DNA from: Pectinatus haikarae
GTDB taxonomy: Bacteria; Bacillota; Negativicutes; Selenomonadales; Selenomonadaceae
Length of the DNA stretch: 64,000 nt
Strand: one strand, 5' to 3'
Assembly: GCF_030813505.1 (NCBI RefSeq)
Contig: NZ_JAUSUE010000013.1
The translations under genes were made by a program, and so were the position numbers. Below, piece after piece: positions 52,428-61,213 of the stretch. The first letter of the stretch is position 1, and every line of letters starts with the position of its first letter. Below the pieces are notes generated by a model. That model had not been told where the DNA came from. It searched no databases and was given only the letters and a program-made list of their open reading frames with translations.

Positions 52428-53627
52428 TTAAAAATTCTCTGCCGAAGTCTGTGTCTGCCTGCCTGTTTTCCTGCCGTAGAAAAAGTAATACAAAATGAAA
52501 CATACTACTGCAACAGCACCGGCGACAGCATATAGCTGCTGAAAAGCCATAAAATCTCTGAGACTTCCAAGAATATACGGTCCCACGCCTATCCCCAAGT
52601 CCAAAGCTACAAAATAAGTAGACAGCGCAACACTGATACGATGCGGCGGAGTGAGCTTAATGCAGACTGCCTGCCCGTTTGACATGAATGTACCGTACCC
52701 CAGGCCGACCAAAGCCCCCGACAAAAGCAAAGTAGCTGACGTGCCTGTCACACTTAAAAGAAATAAACCGGCGGCCAGAAATATATAACAGGGATACAAC
52801 ACATAATTTTCACCCTTGCGGTCAAAGATCACGCCTGTCATCGGTCTTGTAATAGTAATAATAACAGCATACACTACAAAGAAAAATGTTCCGGCATCCA
52901 CCAGATTTATTTCCCTTGTATAGGCCGCCAAAAAACTTAATACGCTTGAATAAGCGAATCCCATTAAAAATCCTATTATCGATATTACCATAACACGTGA
53001 TTCCACATAATTATCCAACGTACATTTTTTCATTTGCTTTCTTTCAGCCTCAGTGAGATTCATTTCTCTCACTGTAAGAGTAAAGCATCCTGCCACGCAT
53101 AAAACGATCAGTGCCACACAAGTTATTATAATTACATTGAAGTTTGCTATCAGCATCAAAAGCATACCTAAAAATGGTCCTATAGCCGCGGCAAGACTGG
53201 TACTGAGTCCATAATAGTTTATTCCCTCACCGCGTCTTTCTTCCGGAATACAGCTGGCAATTATAGTATTTGTAGCCGTCGAAATAACGCCGTAAGCCAT
53301 CCCATTCAAAAAACGAACGACATACATAACAGCCAAATTAGGAATATAAAAATACATCAGCGTTGTCACTAAATAAAATATAATGCCAAAATATAAAGTC
53401 TTTTTTCTTCCATATAGTTCAATTTCTTTTCCAAGCTGCAGTCTCGCCAGCAGCGTACCCAGGATAAAAATACCTGAAGCCAGCCCTGCCTCACTCAAAG
53501 AAGCATTCAGCTGCTCTTTCGCTACTACAGCTATTATAACCATTAACAAATAGTAAATAAGATATACAACAAAATTTATACCGGTGTCCAGTACGAAATC
53601 CTTGTTAAATAAGGAACCTTTGCTCAT
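52428..53627 (-). CDS. MFS transporter (drug/metabolite efflux type)
   Basis: A 399-residue, 12-helix MFS protein: LLARLQLGKEIELYGRKKT (helix 2/3 loop), VRFLNGMAYGVISTATNTII and AIGPFLGMLL. It differs from the sugar porters of the island and resembles YfmO/YwfA-like exporters. ATG 53627 with GGAGATGTGG is preferred over the opening at 53687. A divergent-looking LysR gene is in fact upstream on the same strand but separated by a terminator. Confidence 0.82.
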   Translation of the reverse strand: MSKGSLFNKDFVLDTGINFVVYLIYYLLMVIIAVVAKEQLNASLSEAGLASGIFILGTLLARLQLGKEIELYGRKKTLYFGIIFYLVTTLMYFYIPNLAVMYVVRFLNGMAYGVISTATNTIIASCIPEERRGEGINYYGLSTSLAAAIGPFLGMLLMLIANFNVIIITCVALIVLCVAGCFTLTVREMNLTEAERKQMKKCTLDNYVESRVMVISIIGFLMGFAYSSVLSFLAAYTREINLVDAGTFFFVVYAVIITITRPMTGVIFDRKGENYVLYPCYIFLAAGLFLLSVTGTSATLLLSGALVGLGYGTFMSNGQAVCIKLTPPHRISVALSTYFVALDLGIGVGPYILGSLRDFMAFQQLYAVAGAVAVVCFILYYFFYGRKTGRQTQTSAENF

Positions 53628-53821
53628 AACCACATCTCCATTTTTACTTTTACTTCTCTTTCCGGCTGCTGTTCCCAAAGGCAGCATGTTCTAAAGCCCT
53701 TCAAAACAAGGTTTTTGCACTTCGAAATGAGTTGATATCGCCTATTATATACTCCGGAAATGGGTTTGTATAACAAAAGAATTAGATACCTGTCATAAAA
53801 TTATATTATGCCGATGCAATG

Positions 53822-53867
53822 AAAAAGGCAGCGGAAATTCCATTCTTTTCATAGAACTTCCGCTGCC
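53822..53867 (-). terminator. Intrinsic terminator after the LysR gene
   Basis: GGCAGCGGAA and TTCCGCTGCC (53827-53836, 53858-53867) are followed on the minus strand by TTTTT. It begins five bases after the LysR stop. Confidence 0.85.
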
Positions 53868-53871
53868 ATAT

Positions 53872-54762
53872 TCATCTGTTTGTATATAATTTCTGTATAT
53901 AATCAATAAATACTTTCATTATTTTATATTTAGGATTGCTCTTCTTATACATCAAATAGCATTTTAAATTAAAGGAAGGCGCCATGTCATAATAACCGTC
54001 CTCTATTCCCACTGCATTCAAAAGACGTTCTGAAAGCACAGCCCCCGTCTCATTCTGCTGACAATAATTCATGATGGCATACGGAGTAGAGAGCCAAGCC
54101 TTGACTACGGGTGTTTTTTTATTGACCGTAAAATAATTTTTTATAATTGAATTCATTAAATAATGCGGTGCATACTGCACTAAAGGATACGAGGCTATAT
54201 CCTCTATTGCCAGCTCATTTTTCTGAGAATTGAAATGTGGCGCATAAAATACCATTTTTTCATTGCAAAAGAATGTTCTTTCATATTTTGCCACATCCAG
54301 CTGGGACATATAAAATGTTGATATTATATCAAGTGACCCATCTTCCAGCTGACGAAAAAGCTCATAAGCTTCCAAATTATAAACATTTATTGTCAAATCC
54401 GCATTATGTTTTTGAAAATATGACAAATGCTGATTCATCAAAACATCGCCTAATGACATCAAAGCGCCTATGTTCAACGGCATTGTTTTCCCTTTTATCT
54501 GTTTCATTTCATAAACGCATTCAGACAGCTCGCCTATAACTTTCTGAACATGCTGAAGGAATTTCTCTCCCGCTTCAGTCAGGTCGCTTCCTCTATTTGA
54601 GCGGACTATAAGCTTAACCCCCAGAAGCTCCTCCAGTTTCTTCATCTGAAAACTAAATGCCGATTGAGTAATATTTGCCTTTTTTGCTGCTGTTGTAAAA
54701 TTTCTGACCTTGCCGTAAATAATAAAATTTTCTAATTGCTGAATACTTGGCAATTGTTCCAT
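53872..54762 (-). CDS. LysR-family transcriptional regulator
   Basis: A 296-residue LysR protein: an N-terminal winged helix-turn-helix (LENFIIYGKVRNFTTAAKKA, then ITQSAFSFQMKKLEELLG) and a periplasmic-binding-like effector domain. Start ATG 54762 follows GGAGGATATGA. Neighbours are an MFS exporter downstream and a glycine-riboswitch-controlled permease upstream. Regulation of the exporter is a reasonable guess only. Confidence 0.9.
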   Translation of the reverse strand: MEQLPSIQQLENFIIYGKVRNFTTAAKKANITQSAFSFQMKKLEELLGVKLIVRSNRGSDLTEAGEKFLQHVQKVIGELSECVYEMKQIKGKTMPLNIGALMSLGDVLMNQHLSYFQKHNADLTINVYNLEAYELFRQLEDGSLDIISTFYMSQLDVAKYERTFFCNEKMVFYAPHFNSQKNELAIEDIASYPLVQYAPHYLMNSIIKNYFTVNKKTPVVKAWLSTPYAIMNYCQQNETGAVLSERLLNAVGIEDGYYDMAPSFNLKCYLMYKKSNPKYKIMKVFIDYIQKLYTNR

Positions 54763-54950
54763 TCATATCCTCCAATAGCCCTATTTCCCTGCAATGAATA
54801 ATACCGCTGCCATAACGCGCGTATTTTTTATATAATAATCGCAGCTCTCCGCATTATTCAATGTATACTAAAGAAAATTCTATTGCATTTTGACAATTAA
54901 TTCAATAGCCACTGCATATATTTTTTAAAAAACATGTGCAAATAATCTGT

Positions 54951-56324
54951 TCAACGTGCCAGATCGCTCTGCATACAGCTCTTCGTTTTCATCCGTGCCT
55001 TGATGACAGCCAGCATAATAAACCAAACCGGCGTTACAAATAAAGCGACCCTTGTTTCTTCGTTGAATGCCAAAATCACTATAACGAATGCGAAGAATAA
55101 TAAAATCAAATAACTGCTGAGCGGATAAAAAGGCATTCTGAATTTATTTAATGATTTGTACTCAGATTTTGACTGACGGTATTTCATGTGGCAGATAACC
55201 ATAATTGCCCATATATAAATGAAGCAGATAGTTGATATACTTGTGATCAATACAAAAACACCCTTAGGCATTATATAATTTAAAATTACTGAGATTAAGA
55301 TAACCGCTACAGAAAATATTGTCGCATTAGCGGGGACCTGCCTGGATGTAAGTTTCTTCATAGATTCCGGTGCATTATTTTCTTTTGATAAAGAATATAC
55401 CATACGGCTTGTACTGAAAATGCCGCTGTTGCATGCTGATGCTGCAGCTGTCAATACAACAAAATTCACTATACCGGCGGCGGCTGCTACTCCCACTGCG
55501 GCAAATACCTGAACGAACGGACTCTTATCCGGACTTATTGCTGTCCATGGATAGATACTCATTATTATGGCAAGAGCACCTATATAAAAAATTATAATGC
55601 GGATAGGTATATTATTGATAGCCTGCGGTATAACCGTTCCGGGATTTTTTGTTTCTCCTGCGGTTATACCGACGAGTTCGATACCGGTAAATGCAAAAAC
55701 GACCATTTGGAATGAAAGTATGAATCCACTGATCCCATTCGGAAACCAACCGCCGTTATTCCATAGATTTGAAAAACCTGATTCACCTATATCTGTAGAA
55801 AATCCCTTGAAGATCATAACGGCACCAACAACGATCAAAGTCAATATTGCCGCTACCTTGATTAAAGCGAACCAAAACTCCATTTCACCAAACATTTTCA
55901 CCGCAGTAAGATTCATGATCAATAAAACCACGAGTACTATAAAGCTCGGCACCCATTGACCAACACTAGGAAGCCAATATTGAATATACAATCCTGCTGC
56001 TGTCAGATCAGCCATAGCAAGGGATATCCAGCAGAACCAATAAGTCCATCCTGTAATGAAAGCGGCTCTGTCTCCCATATATTCATAAACAAAATCAACA
56101 AATGAATGATAGTTCAAATTTGAAAGAAGAAGTTCGCCCAGAGCCCGCATTACCCAAAAACAAATTATACCCGTTATCAAATATGCCAAAAGTATAGATG
56201 GTCCTGCCAAATGAATAGATCTGCCTGCTCCTAAAAATAGCCCTGTACCTATCGCCCCGCCGATTGCCAGCAATTGCACATGGCGATTTTTCAATTCTCT
56301 TGATAAACCTTGTTTTTCCGACAT
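54951..56324 (-). CDS. APC-family amino acid permease under glycine riboswitch control
   Basis: A 457-residue, 12-helix amino acid-polyamine-organocation permease of the AAT subgroup: LAIGGAIGTGLFLGAGRSI (helix 1), RALGELLLSNLNYHSF, AFTGIELVGITAGETKNP (helix 6) and SACNSGIFSTSRMVYSL. It is close to CycA-type D-serine/D-alanine/glycine importers. The tandem glycine riboswitch in its leader makes glycine uptake the best prediction. Start ATG 56324 follows AAAGGCGG. It is a single gene. Confidence 0.88.
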   Translation of the reverse strand: MSEKQGLSRELKNRHVQLLAIGGAIGTGLFLGAGRSIHLAGPSILLAYLITGIICFWVMRALGELLLSNLNYHSFVDFVYEYMGDRAAFITGWTYWFCWISLAMADLTAAGLYIQYWLPSVGQWVPSFIVLVVLLIMNLTAVKMFGEMEFWFALIKVAAILTLIVVGAVMIFKGFSTDIGESGFSNLWNNGGWFPNGISGFILSFQMVVFAFTGIELVGITAGETKNPGTVIPQAINNIPIRIIIFYIGALAIIMSIYPWTAISPDKSPFVQVFAAVGVAAAAGIVNFVVLTAAASACNSGIFSTSRMVYSLSKENNAPESMKKLTSRQVPANATIFSVAVILISVILNYIMPKGVFVLITSISTICFIYIWAIMVICHMKYRQSKSEYKSLNKFRMPFYPLSSYLILLFFAFVIVILAFNEETRVALFVTPVWFIMLAVIKARMKTKSCMQSDLAR

Positions 56325-56361
56325 GTAAATTCCGCCTTTTAATATATTAAAATCTTCTCAA

Positions 56362-56397
56362 AATAAAAAGAGGTCAAATTATAAAAATTTGACCTCT
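56362..56397 (-). terminator. Riboswitch expression-platform terminator
   Basis: On the minus strand AGAGGTCAAATT pairs with AATTTGACCTCT and is followed by TTTTTATTTT. The first strand can alternatively pair with the start of aptamer 2, forming an antiterminator. Confidence 0.85.
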
Positions 56398-56418
56398 GAG
56401 ATAACATACTGCTCCATA

Positions 56419-56570
56419 CTCTGTCCTTTTACCTGAGAGATTCACTGCTAAAATCAGCAGCTTGCTCCTTCGGTGCTCATCTGAGGCTCTCCAGAGGTCC
56501 GTCTGATATTGGTTCTTTTGCCTGAAAGTATAACATCTTCGGCGGACTGTAAAGTCTCTCTCCCAATATC
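56419..56570 (-). promoter_or_regulatory. Tandem glycine riboswitch
   Basis: Aptamer 1 (56570-56505): closing stem GATATTGG/CCAATATC, with the conserved GGGAGAGA and CCGAAG. Aptamer 2 (56493-56419): closing stem CUCUG/CAGAG, GGAGAGCC, ACCGAAGGAGCAAG and the end UCUCAGGUAAAAGGACAGAG. A short linker joins them. Both match the class pattern. It lies in the leader of the APC permease gene, with a terminator between aptamer 2 and the start codon. The remaining 56571-56803 stretch shows no gene. Confidence 0.93.
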
Positions 56571-56803
56571 TTCATCCGAAATTATATGCAATTTTCAATA
56601 CAGTTACATACTTTATCACCTATTTTTATAAATGTCAATTATTTAAATACATTAATATTATCCACACAAACACCGATAATATTAAAATTAATTGCCTATA
56701 AATATTTGTCAATTTAATTTATTAGCTTGTCATATATATTTATGTGCCGCATCCCGATGGCGGACGGTCCTTATCCTCCGCAGCAGCAGAAAGACCACCA
56801 TGA

Positions 56804-57337
56804 TTATTTTGGCGAAATAGAAAAGATTCTTATGGCCATATCTGCTTCCAGCAGATTGCCCTGTACTGCAATATTTATCTTATCAACAATATTATAACGA
56901 TCTAAGCCATTAATTTTTTCCAGAAAATCCAGCACTTGAAAATAATCACCCTTAGTTTTTATTTTTATAATTGTCTCTTCATAAAGATCATTTTTACCGG
57001 ACTGTGGTACAGGTTCGACAGAGGAGAGGACAATATTGCTCACAGCTGCTGCTTCCTGCAATGAGGAAATAAAAGCTGCTTCATTTTTTTGATCCGGCAA
57101 TTTATTTTTCCAAAATAAATTTATTTCTTCTACTTTTCCTGCAGTATTTTCGTTCTTTTCGTACCTGTCAGAAAATGATCTCAATGTTCTCAGCTGTTCT
57201 TTATTGCTGCTTATTTTCTTTTCTACAGCATACAGCTCTCTATCACAAGGAATGTAGAGCAGTAAATAAACCGCAGCGGCATATACGCATATCATTAAAC
57301 TCACAACAGACAGATAATACTTATCTCTTTTTCCCAT
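56804..57337 (-). CDS. pilO: Type IV pilus assembly protein PilO-like
   Basis: A 177-residue bitopic inner-membrane protein: one N-terminal helix (about 9-29), a coiled coil (30-75) and a small ferredoxin-like periplasmic domain containing GDYFQVLDFLEKINGLDRYN. It would be part of the PilMNO platform that links the pilus motor to the envelope. Start ATG 57337 follows ACAGGTGAAT. It is the last gene of the pilus operon here, five bases after the PilM/N-like gene. No pilP or pilQ follows. Confidence 0.8.
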   Translation of the reverse strand: MGKRDKYYLSVVSLMICVYAAAVYLLLYIPCDRELYAVEKKISSNKEQLRTLRSFSDRYEKNENTAGKVEEINLFWKNKLPDQKNEAAFISSLQEAAAVSNIVLSSVEPVPQSGKNDLYEETIIKIKTKGDYFQVLDFLEKINGLDRYNIVDKINIAVQGNLLEADMAIRIFSISPK

Positions 57338-57341
57338 ATAT

Positions 57342-58499
57342 TCACCTGTCTTTATATATTTTCAAAACAAAAATTACAGCACCTGTTTCTTTTTCCTCTT
57401 TCTCAGAAAGCATCGAGGTATCAGGAAAGTAATATTGTTTCAATGCTTCTATATATTCTTCAAGTGCTTCATAGCTCAAACTGGTGCCTGTAATGATAAT
57501 ATTGTCCGTTTCATCAGTTTTGACGGCATTAAGCCAGACTCCGTCAATATAAACAGACCCCATATTGCTCAGTAATGCATAACCGGACATATTAATCGGA
57601 TGAAGTCCCAGCAAAATATTTTTTCTTTTTTGAATATCCATTTGATAATTTTCAAACATGTTTTTTTGTTCAACAATATTTTTCATGTTATGTAATTGTG
57701 ACTCTAAACCGATTTCTTCTTCATGGGCAGCGGCTATGACAAAATGAAAAAAACTCGCTATAGCCGCTGTAAAAATAAAAGCTGCTGCACACATAAAGAC
57801 GCTTATTATCCGCCAATTCAATCGCGCGGGTTTTTGTTTTTCCGGCAGCAGATCCAATTTACTGTCTTTCAATAAAATATTCTGCGCCAAACTTTTTATA
57901 TACGGGGGAAGAATTGATTCATCCGTCGGTAAATGAAAGCTTATCGCTCCTTTATGCCACCCCAGCTGAAAAATTTCGCTTTCTTCTTTGTTCGCCAGAA
58001 CTTCATCCTGCAGCGGAAAAACTCCGCATGGACATAAATATGCAGCGGTGCATATAGCATACAGAGTCATAATAAATGCTTTCTCTGCTGTATATATTTT
58101 TATATTTACCGAGTCCTCCGTATATTCATAATCGAAAGAAACGCACTGAGTATCATCTATTGCCGCATTACCGCGAATTTCCCAATAAATAGCCTTTTTC
58201 AGCTCTTTGTAAGACATCGGAGGAAAAATATTTTTATACAAATTAAATTTGTCAGCAGAGATGCACATATATACAGGCAGGTCTCTGCAGCCTATTTTCA
58301 ACACTGCATTTTTCAATATATCACTAAGCTGATCAAATTCCGAAAAATTTACTGATATATAATGTTCAATATTTTTTATCTTCCATAAATTATCCTCCAA
58401 TTTAATATTGGCCAGATAAATATCATCTTCCATTATTGCCAGTGAAACTACATTTATATGATTGCTGTAAAGCAATTTTTCAATTTTTTTATTCTTCAT
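57342..58499 (-). CDS. PilM/PilN-like fusion protein
   Basis: A 385-residue protein that looks like a cytoplasmic PilM-like part joined to a PilN-like part. Residues 1-220 include PPMSYKELKKAIYWEIRG, typical of PilM-type actin-fold pilus proteins, though shortened. A short Lys/Pro-rich linker leads to one membrane helix (about 228-252), a coiled coil, and a PilN-like C-terminal domain (VYIDGVWLNAVKTDETDNII; SLSYEALEEYIEALKQ). PilM normally binds the N terminus of separate PilN; here both lie in one frame. Domain limits are judged by eye. Confidence 0.7.
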   Translation of the reverse strand: MKNKKIEKLLYSNHINVVSLAIMEDDIYLANIKLEDNLWKIKNIEHYISVNFSEFDQLSDILKNAVLKIGCRDLPVYMCISADKFNLYKNIFPPMSYKELKKAIYWEIRGNAAIDDTQCVSFDYEYTEDSVNIKIYTAEKAFIMTLYAICTAAYLCPCGVFPLQDEVLANKEESEIFQLGWHKGAISFHLPTDESILPPYIKSLAQNILLKDSKLDLLPEKQKPARLNWRIISVFMCAAAFIFTAAIASFFHFVIAAAHEEEIGLESQLHNMKNIVEQKNMFENYQMDIQKRKNILLGLHPINMSGYALLSNMGSVYIDGVWLNAVKTDETDNIIITGTSLSYEALEEYIEALKQYYFPDTSMLSEKEEKETGAVIFVLKIYKDR

Positions 58500-58938
58500 G
58501 GTAATTCCACCGTATCACGGATAATTTATGTTCTTTTTCCTTAATATATACTGTTATCCGTTTAGAAGCACCGCCGGCATTCCCCACAGCATTAAGTGTG
58601 AAATATGAGTCCTCATAATTGAAAAAGTGCAGATAAACAGCAGCGCTCAGCTGTTCTTCATCTTCCTGCCAGCTCTCCTCAAACAGAGTTTTTTTATAAG
58701 TTATAAAACTCCCATCTGCCTGTCGTTTTATATCATCATAAATAAACGTTTCTGTGCTCAATAGATATATTGTCCTTTCCAAAGCACTTTCTGCGGCATA
58801 CTGAGCTTTAATACCATTTACAGCCAACAGATCTATTTTTTGTTCATTGGTGCTTAAAAGAAAAAGCGAGGAAGTGATAAAGAGCATCGGCAGGATATAG
58901 CATAATCCTGCCAATGTGGAAATTCCCTTATTGTTCAT
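58489..58938 (-). CDS. Minor pilin-like protein (PilX-like)
   Basis: A 149-residue protein beginning MNNKG followed by a hydrophobic helix (STLAGLCYILPMLFITSSLF) and an AAESALERTIYL segment seen in PilX-type minor pilins. The Glu at +5 after the Gly cleavage site is absent, as in GspK/PilX-like tip proteins. It overlaps the next gene by 11 bases and follows the previous stop by 10, so it is part of a tight operon. It probably helps start pilus assembly. Confidence 0.65.
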   Translation of the reverse strand: MNNKGISTLAGLCYILPMLFITSSLFLLSTNEQKIDLLAVNGIKAQYAAESALERTIYLLSTETFIYDDIKRQADGSFITYKKTLFEESWQEDEEQLSAAVYLHFFNYEDSYFTLNAVGNAGGASKRITVYIKEKEHKLSVIRWNYHEE

Positions 58939-58948
58939 TTTTTGTGCC

Positions 58949-59485
58949 TCAATTCAATGAACGGCTTCCCAATCTTGTCACTGCTGTATCCAGATAAAAA
59001 TACTGGGAAGAAAATTGATGAGTCCCCTTCAATTCCAATAAATACACACGATTATCCTTATTCTCTGATAAAGGCCGGCATGAAAACCTCACATAGGTGT
59101 AGCAAAAATCATTGTCACCTGTCAGTGGCTGCCCCTTTTTTATAATACGCGGAAAAAAAGCCAGATCATCTTGTCTGTATTTTATAAATTCTGCTGACGC
59201 TTCACTGCTGCCCGCGGTAGCACGTGTGGTAATGGCAATGGCATCATGCCCGCTTTCCTGATAAACTGTCACCGAATCAGCATGCTTTATATCCTGAATT
59301 ATGCATTCGGCTGCAAAACGCATCTGTGAACGAAGTTCCATCTGATAAATATTTTTCAAATACATATGCAGCACTGCCAAAAAGATAACGGAAATACTCA
59401 TCATGATAAATACATAAATATTGAGCGACAGCAGTGTCTCCAGTAATATACTTCCGGCCTGGTTTTTTCCTTTTTGTTTATTCAT
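58949..59485 (-). CDS. Prepilin-like protein (PilW/GspJ-like)
   Basis: A 178-residue type IV prepilin-like protein. Leader ending AG, then SILLETLLSLNIYVFIMMS: cleavage after Gly leaves Glu at +5, followed by the usual hydrophobic helix. The soluble part has the alternating pattern of PilW/GspJ minor pilins (QMRFAAECIIQDIKHAD). It overlaps the preceding gene by 8 bases. Confidence 0.72.
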   Translation of the reverse strand: MNKQKGKNQAGSILLETLLSLNIYVFIMMSISVIFLAVLHMYLKNIYQMELRSQMRFAAECIIQDIKHADSVTVYQESGHDAIAITTRATAGSSEASAEFIKYRQDDLAFFPRIIKKGQPLTGDNDFCYTYVRFSCRPLSENKDNRVYLLELKGTHQFSSQYFYLDTAVTRLGSRSLN

Positions 59486-59852
59486 TTGTATACACCGTTT
59501 TCCTTAAATCAAATTCGGCCTGCTTTCCATTGACAGTCCAATTTACTTTGGCAGTCACAGTTTTCAATTTATCATTTACTGATAGGGAAGTATTAATATG
59601 GAAAAGAACATTATTTTTATTTATTGAAGCTTCTTTTATCGTTCCCGCATCATAGAATTTTTTCTCAGTTAATATTTCGCCTTCAATCATGGCAATTTCT
59701 TTTTGTGCAAGATAAACAGCAGTCATTTTAGCATCTTCCATCACCTGATTTTCTGAATATATTCGAAAAACACTGAAGATAGCCGCCGCAGCCAAAAGCA
59801 ATATGCTCAGGGAAAAAACCTGCATAAGCATAAAAAAACCTTTATTGTTCAT
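59478..59852 (-). CDS. Prepilin-like protein (PilV/GspI-like)
   Basis: A 124-residue protein with leader MNNKG, then FFMLMQVFSLSILLLAAAA. The +5 Glu is missing. The segment TAVYLAQKEIAMIEG is typical of GspI/PilV minor pilins. It abuts both neighbours by overlapping codons. Function as a minor pilin is inferred from placement and layout. Confidence 0.68.
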   Translation of the reverse strand: MNNKGFFMLMQVFSLSILLLAAAAIFSVFRIYSENQVMEDAKMTAVYLAQKEIAMIEGEILTEKKFYDAGTIKEASINKNNVLFHINTSLSVNDKLKTVTAKVNWTVNGKQAEFDLRKTVYTNE

Positions 59853-60292
59853 TATTTTGCCATCCTGATGCGCCCATATGAATGAATAATTACTTTTGCC
59901 AAAGAATCTTTGCCGGAAATATTTATCGTCGCGGCATTGACCGTATATTTATCACCTCGATTAAAAGAAAATACTGATCCGTGATTCGAACTCAGCACTA
60001 TTCCCTCCGGCATATTTACTACAACAGGTTTTGCGGCAGGGTCAAAATATAATTCATATGAAGTTTTGTTCAGCACCATATATGGTGTAGGAACAGCCTT
60101 CGCTTCATGCGGCAGTGAAAAATTTTTCTGCTGAAGAAGCCGCAGATTGCTAAGCAGGTATTGAGCCTGAAAATCTGTCTGCATTTTTTCCGTCAGTAAA
60201 AATTTAGGCGCAGCCATAAGAAAAAATACAGCCAGTACTGCAAGAGATAATATCAACTCAATGCTCATGAAACCATATTGTCTTTTTTTCAT
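59852..60292 (-). CDS. Prepilin-like protein (GspH/FimT-like)
   Basis: A 146-residue prepilin: leader MKKRQYG, then FMSIELILSLAVLAVFFLM with Glu at +5, and a beta-rich C-terminal domain (VNMPEGIVLSSNHGSVFSF; VIIHSYGRIRMAK) resembling GspH. Start ATG 60292 is 11 bases after the pilD stop. Confidence 0.75.
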   Translation of the reverse strand: MKKRQYGFMSIELILSLAVLAVFFLMAAPKFLLTEKMQTDFQAQYLLSNLRLLQQKNFSLPHEAKAVPTPYMVLNKTSYELYFDPAAKPVVVNMPEGIVLSSNHGSVFSFNRGDKYTVNAATINISGKDSLAKVIIHSYGRIRMAK

Positions 60293-60303
60293 TGCATTTT
60301 TCC

Positions 60304-60807
60304 TTAAAAATAAAATATGCTAAAAATGATCAGGGCACCAAGTGAAATAAACGGCCCAAATGGCAGTATATCATTAAGTGTGTATTCTTTTTGCAAAATT
60401 CTGTAAATGCATAATAGGGATGCACTGAATACCGCAAAAAATATTGCCTGCGCGATCAAGGGATAAGGCAGCCATAAGCAAAGCGCATAGGAAAGTTTGA
60501 CATCACCGCCTCCTATAGTATCAGTAAAAAAATAAATGGGCAAAAATACCATGCTTATAAATATCAATGCAAAAAACACATTCCAAAAAGCAAAATATTC
60601 ATTCTGCATCAACTGATGTATACATCCGCCAAAAGCTATAAAAACTGGCAGCTTATTTGGAATAAGGTACGATTTATAATCTATGTAGGCAACTTTTGCC
60701 AACAATAAGAGAATGTAGATAAAGCCGGCATATTTTTCCGATATATTCAATAAAAAGCAATATCCTGTCAGACAAATTATTTCTGTAAAAGGCAGCTGTA
60801 TTTTCAT
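60304..60807 (-). CDS. pilD: Prepilin peptidase lacking the methylase domain
   Basis: A 167-residue A24-family aspartyl peptidase with about six helices. The two catalytic Asp residues are in YIDYKSYLIPN and GGGDVKL. The N-terminal cytoplasmic CxxC zinc and N-methyltransferase domain of full PilD (about 250-290 residues) is absent, so it may cut without methylating, or another protein may methylate. ATG 60807 overlaps the pilin stop (ATGA) and is preferred over the upstream opening. Confidence 0.85.
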   Translation of the reverse strand: MKIQLPFTEIICLTGYCFLLNISEKYAGFIYILLLLAKVAYIDYKSYLIPNKLPVFIAFGGCIHQLMQNEYFAFWNVFFALIFISMVFLPIYFFTDTIGGGDVKLSYALCLWLPYPLIAQAIFFAVFSASLLCIYRILQKEYTLNDILPFGPFISLGALIIFSIFYF

Positions 60808-61202
60808 TTTTTTACTGTTCCAAAATCTTTTAAAGCATGCCCCTGACAAAGCGCTGTCGCATTTACAGTATCCAGTTCATATGTTTCCGCCGTTATTTTC
60901 AATTTATCTCCTGTACGTAAATAGCTTTCTCCCTGTGGTGGTTTAAGATTATCCACATCGTCTATATATTCAGCTAAGTCTGTCTTTATATTTTGCGGAT
61001 TCCGGCCGTGTGTCGATAAATGCATAGCAATCGCTGTATTCAGTGTCTGCAGATCGGCCTGTATTTTGGCCGTATTGGCAAGCGTGACAGAATTGCTGAA
61101 TTTAGGAATAGCCAGCGTTGCCAATATTCCTAATATGACAATAACAATCATCATCTCTAAAAGCGTAAAACCTCTCTCATCTTTTAAAAATTTTTTTCTC
61201 AT
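60804..61202 (-). CDS. pilA: Major type IV pilin/GspG-like prepilin
   Basis: A 132-residue prepilin with a perfect class III signal: DERG, then FTLLEMMIVIVILGILATLAIPKF, Glu at +5. The small C-terminal domain contains a repeat-like DLQTLNTAIAMHLSTHGRNP as in GspG/ComGC. ATG 61202 follows GAGGGA; a GTG at 61217 lies in that site. It is the first prepilin of the operon and the likely main subunit. Confidence 0.88.
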   Translation of the reverse strand: MRKKFLKDERGFTLLEMMIVIVILGILATLAIPKFSNSVTLANTAKIQADLQTLNTAIAMHLSTHGRNPQNIKTDLAEYIDDVDNLKPPQGESYLRTGDKLKITAETYELDTVNATALCQGHALKDFGTVKK

Positions 61203-61213
61203 AATAATTTCCC

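Noticed and set aside
56598..56803. Possible terminator or small gene after the pilus operon
   Set aside because: Only a weak CCGC/GCGG pairing without a T-run; no frame with a ribosome site.
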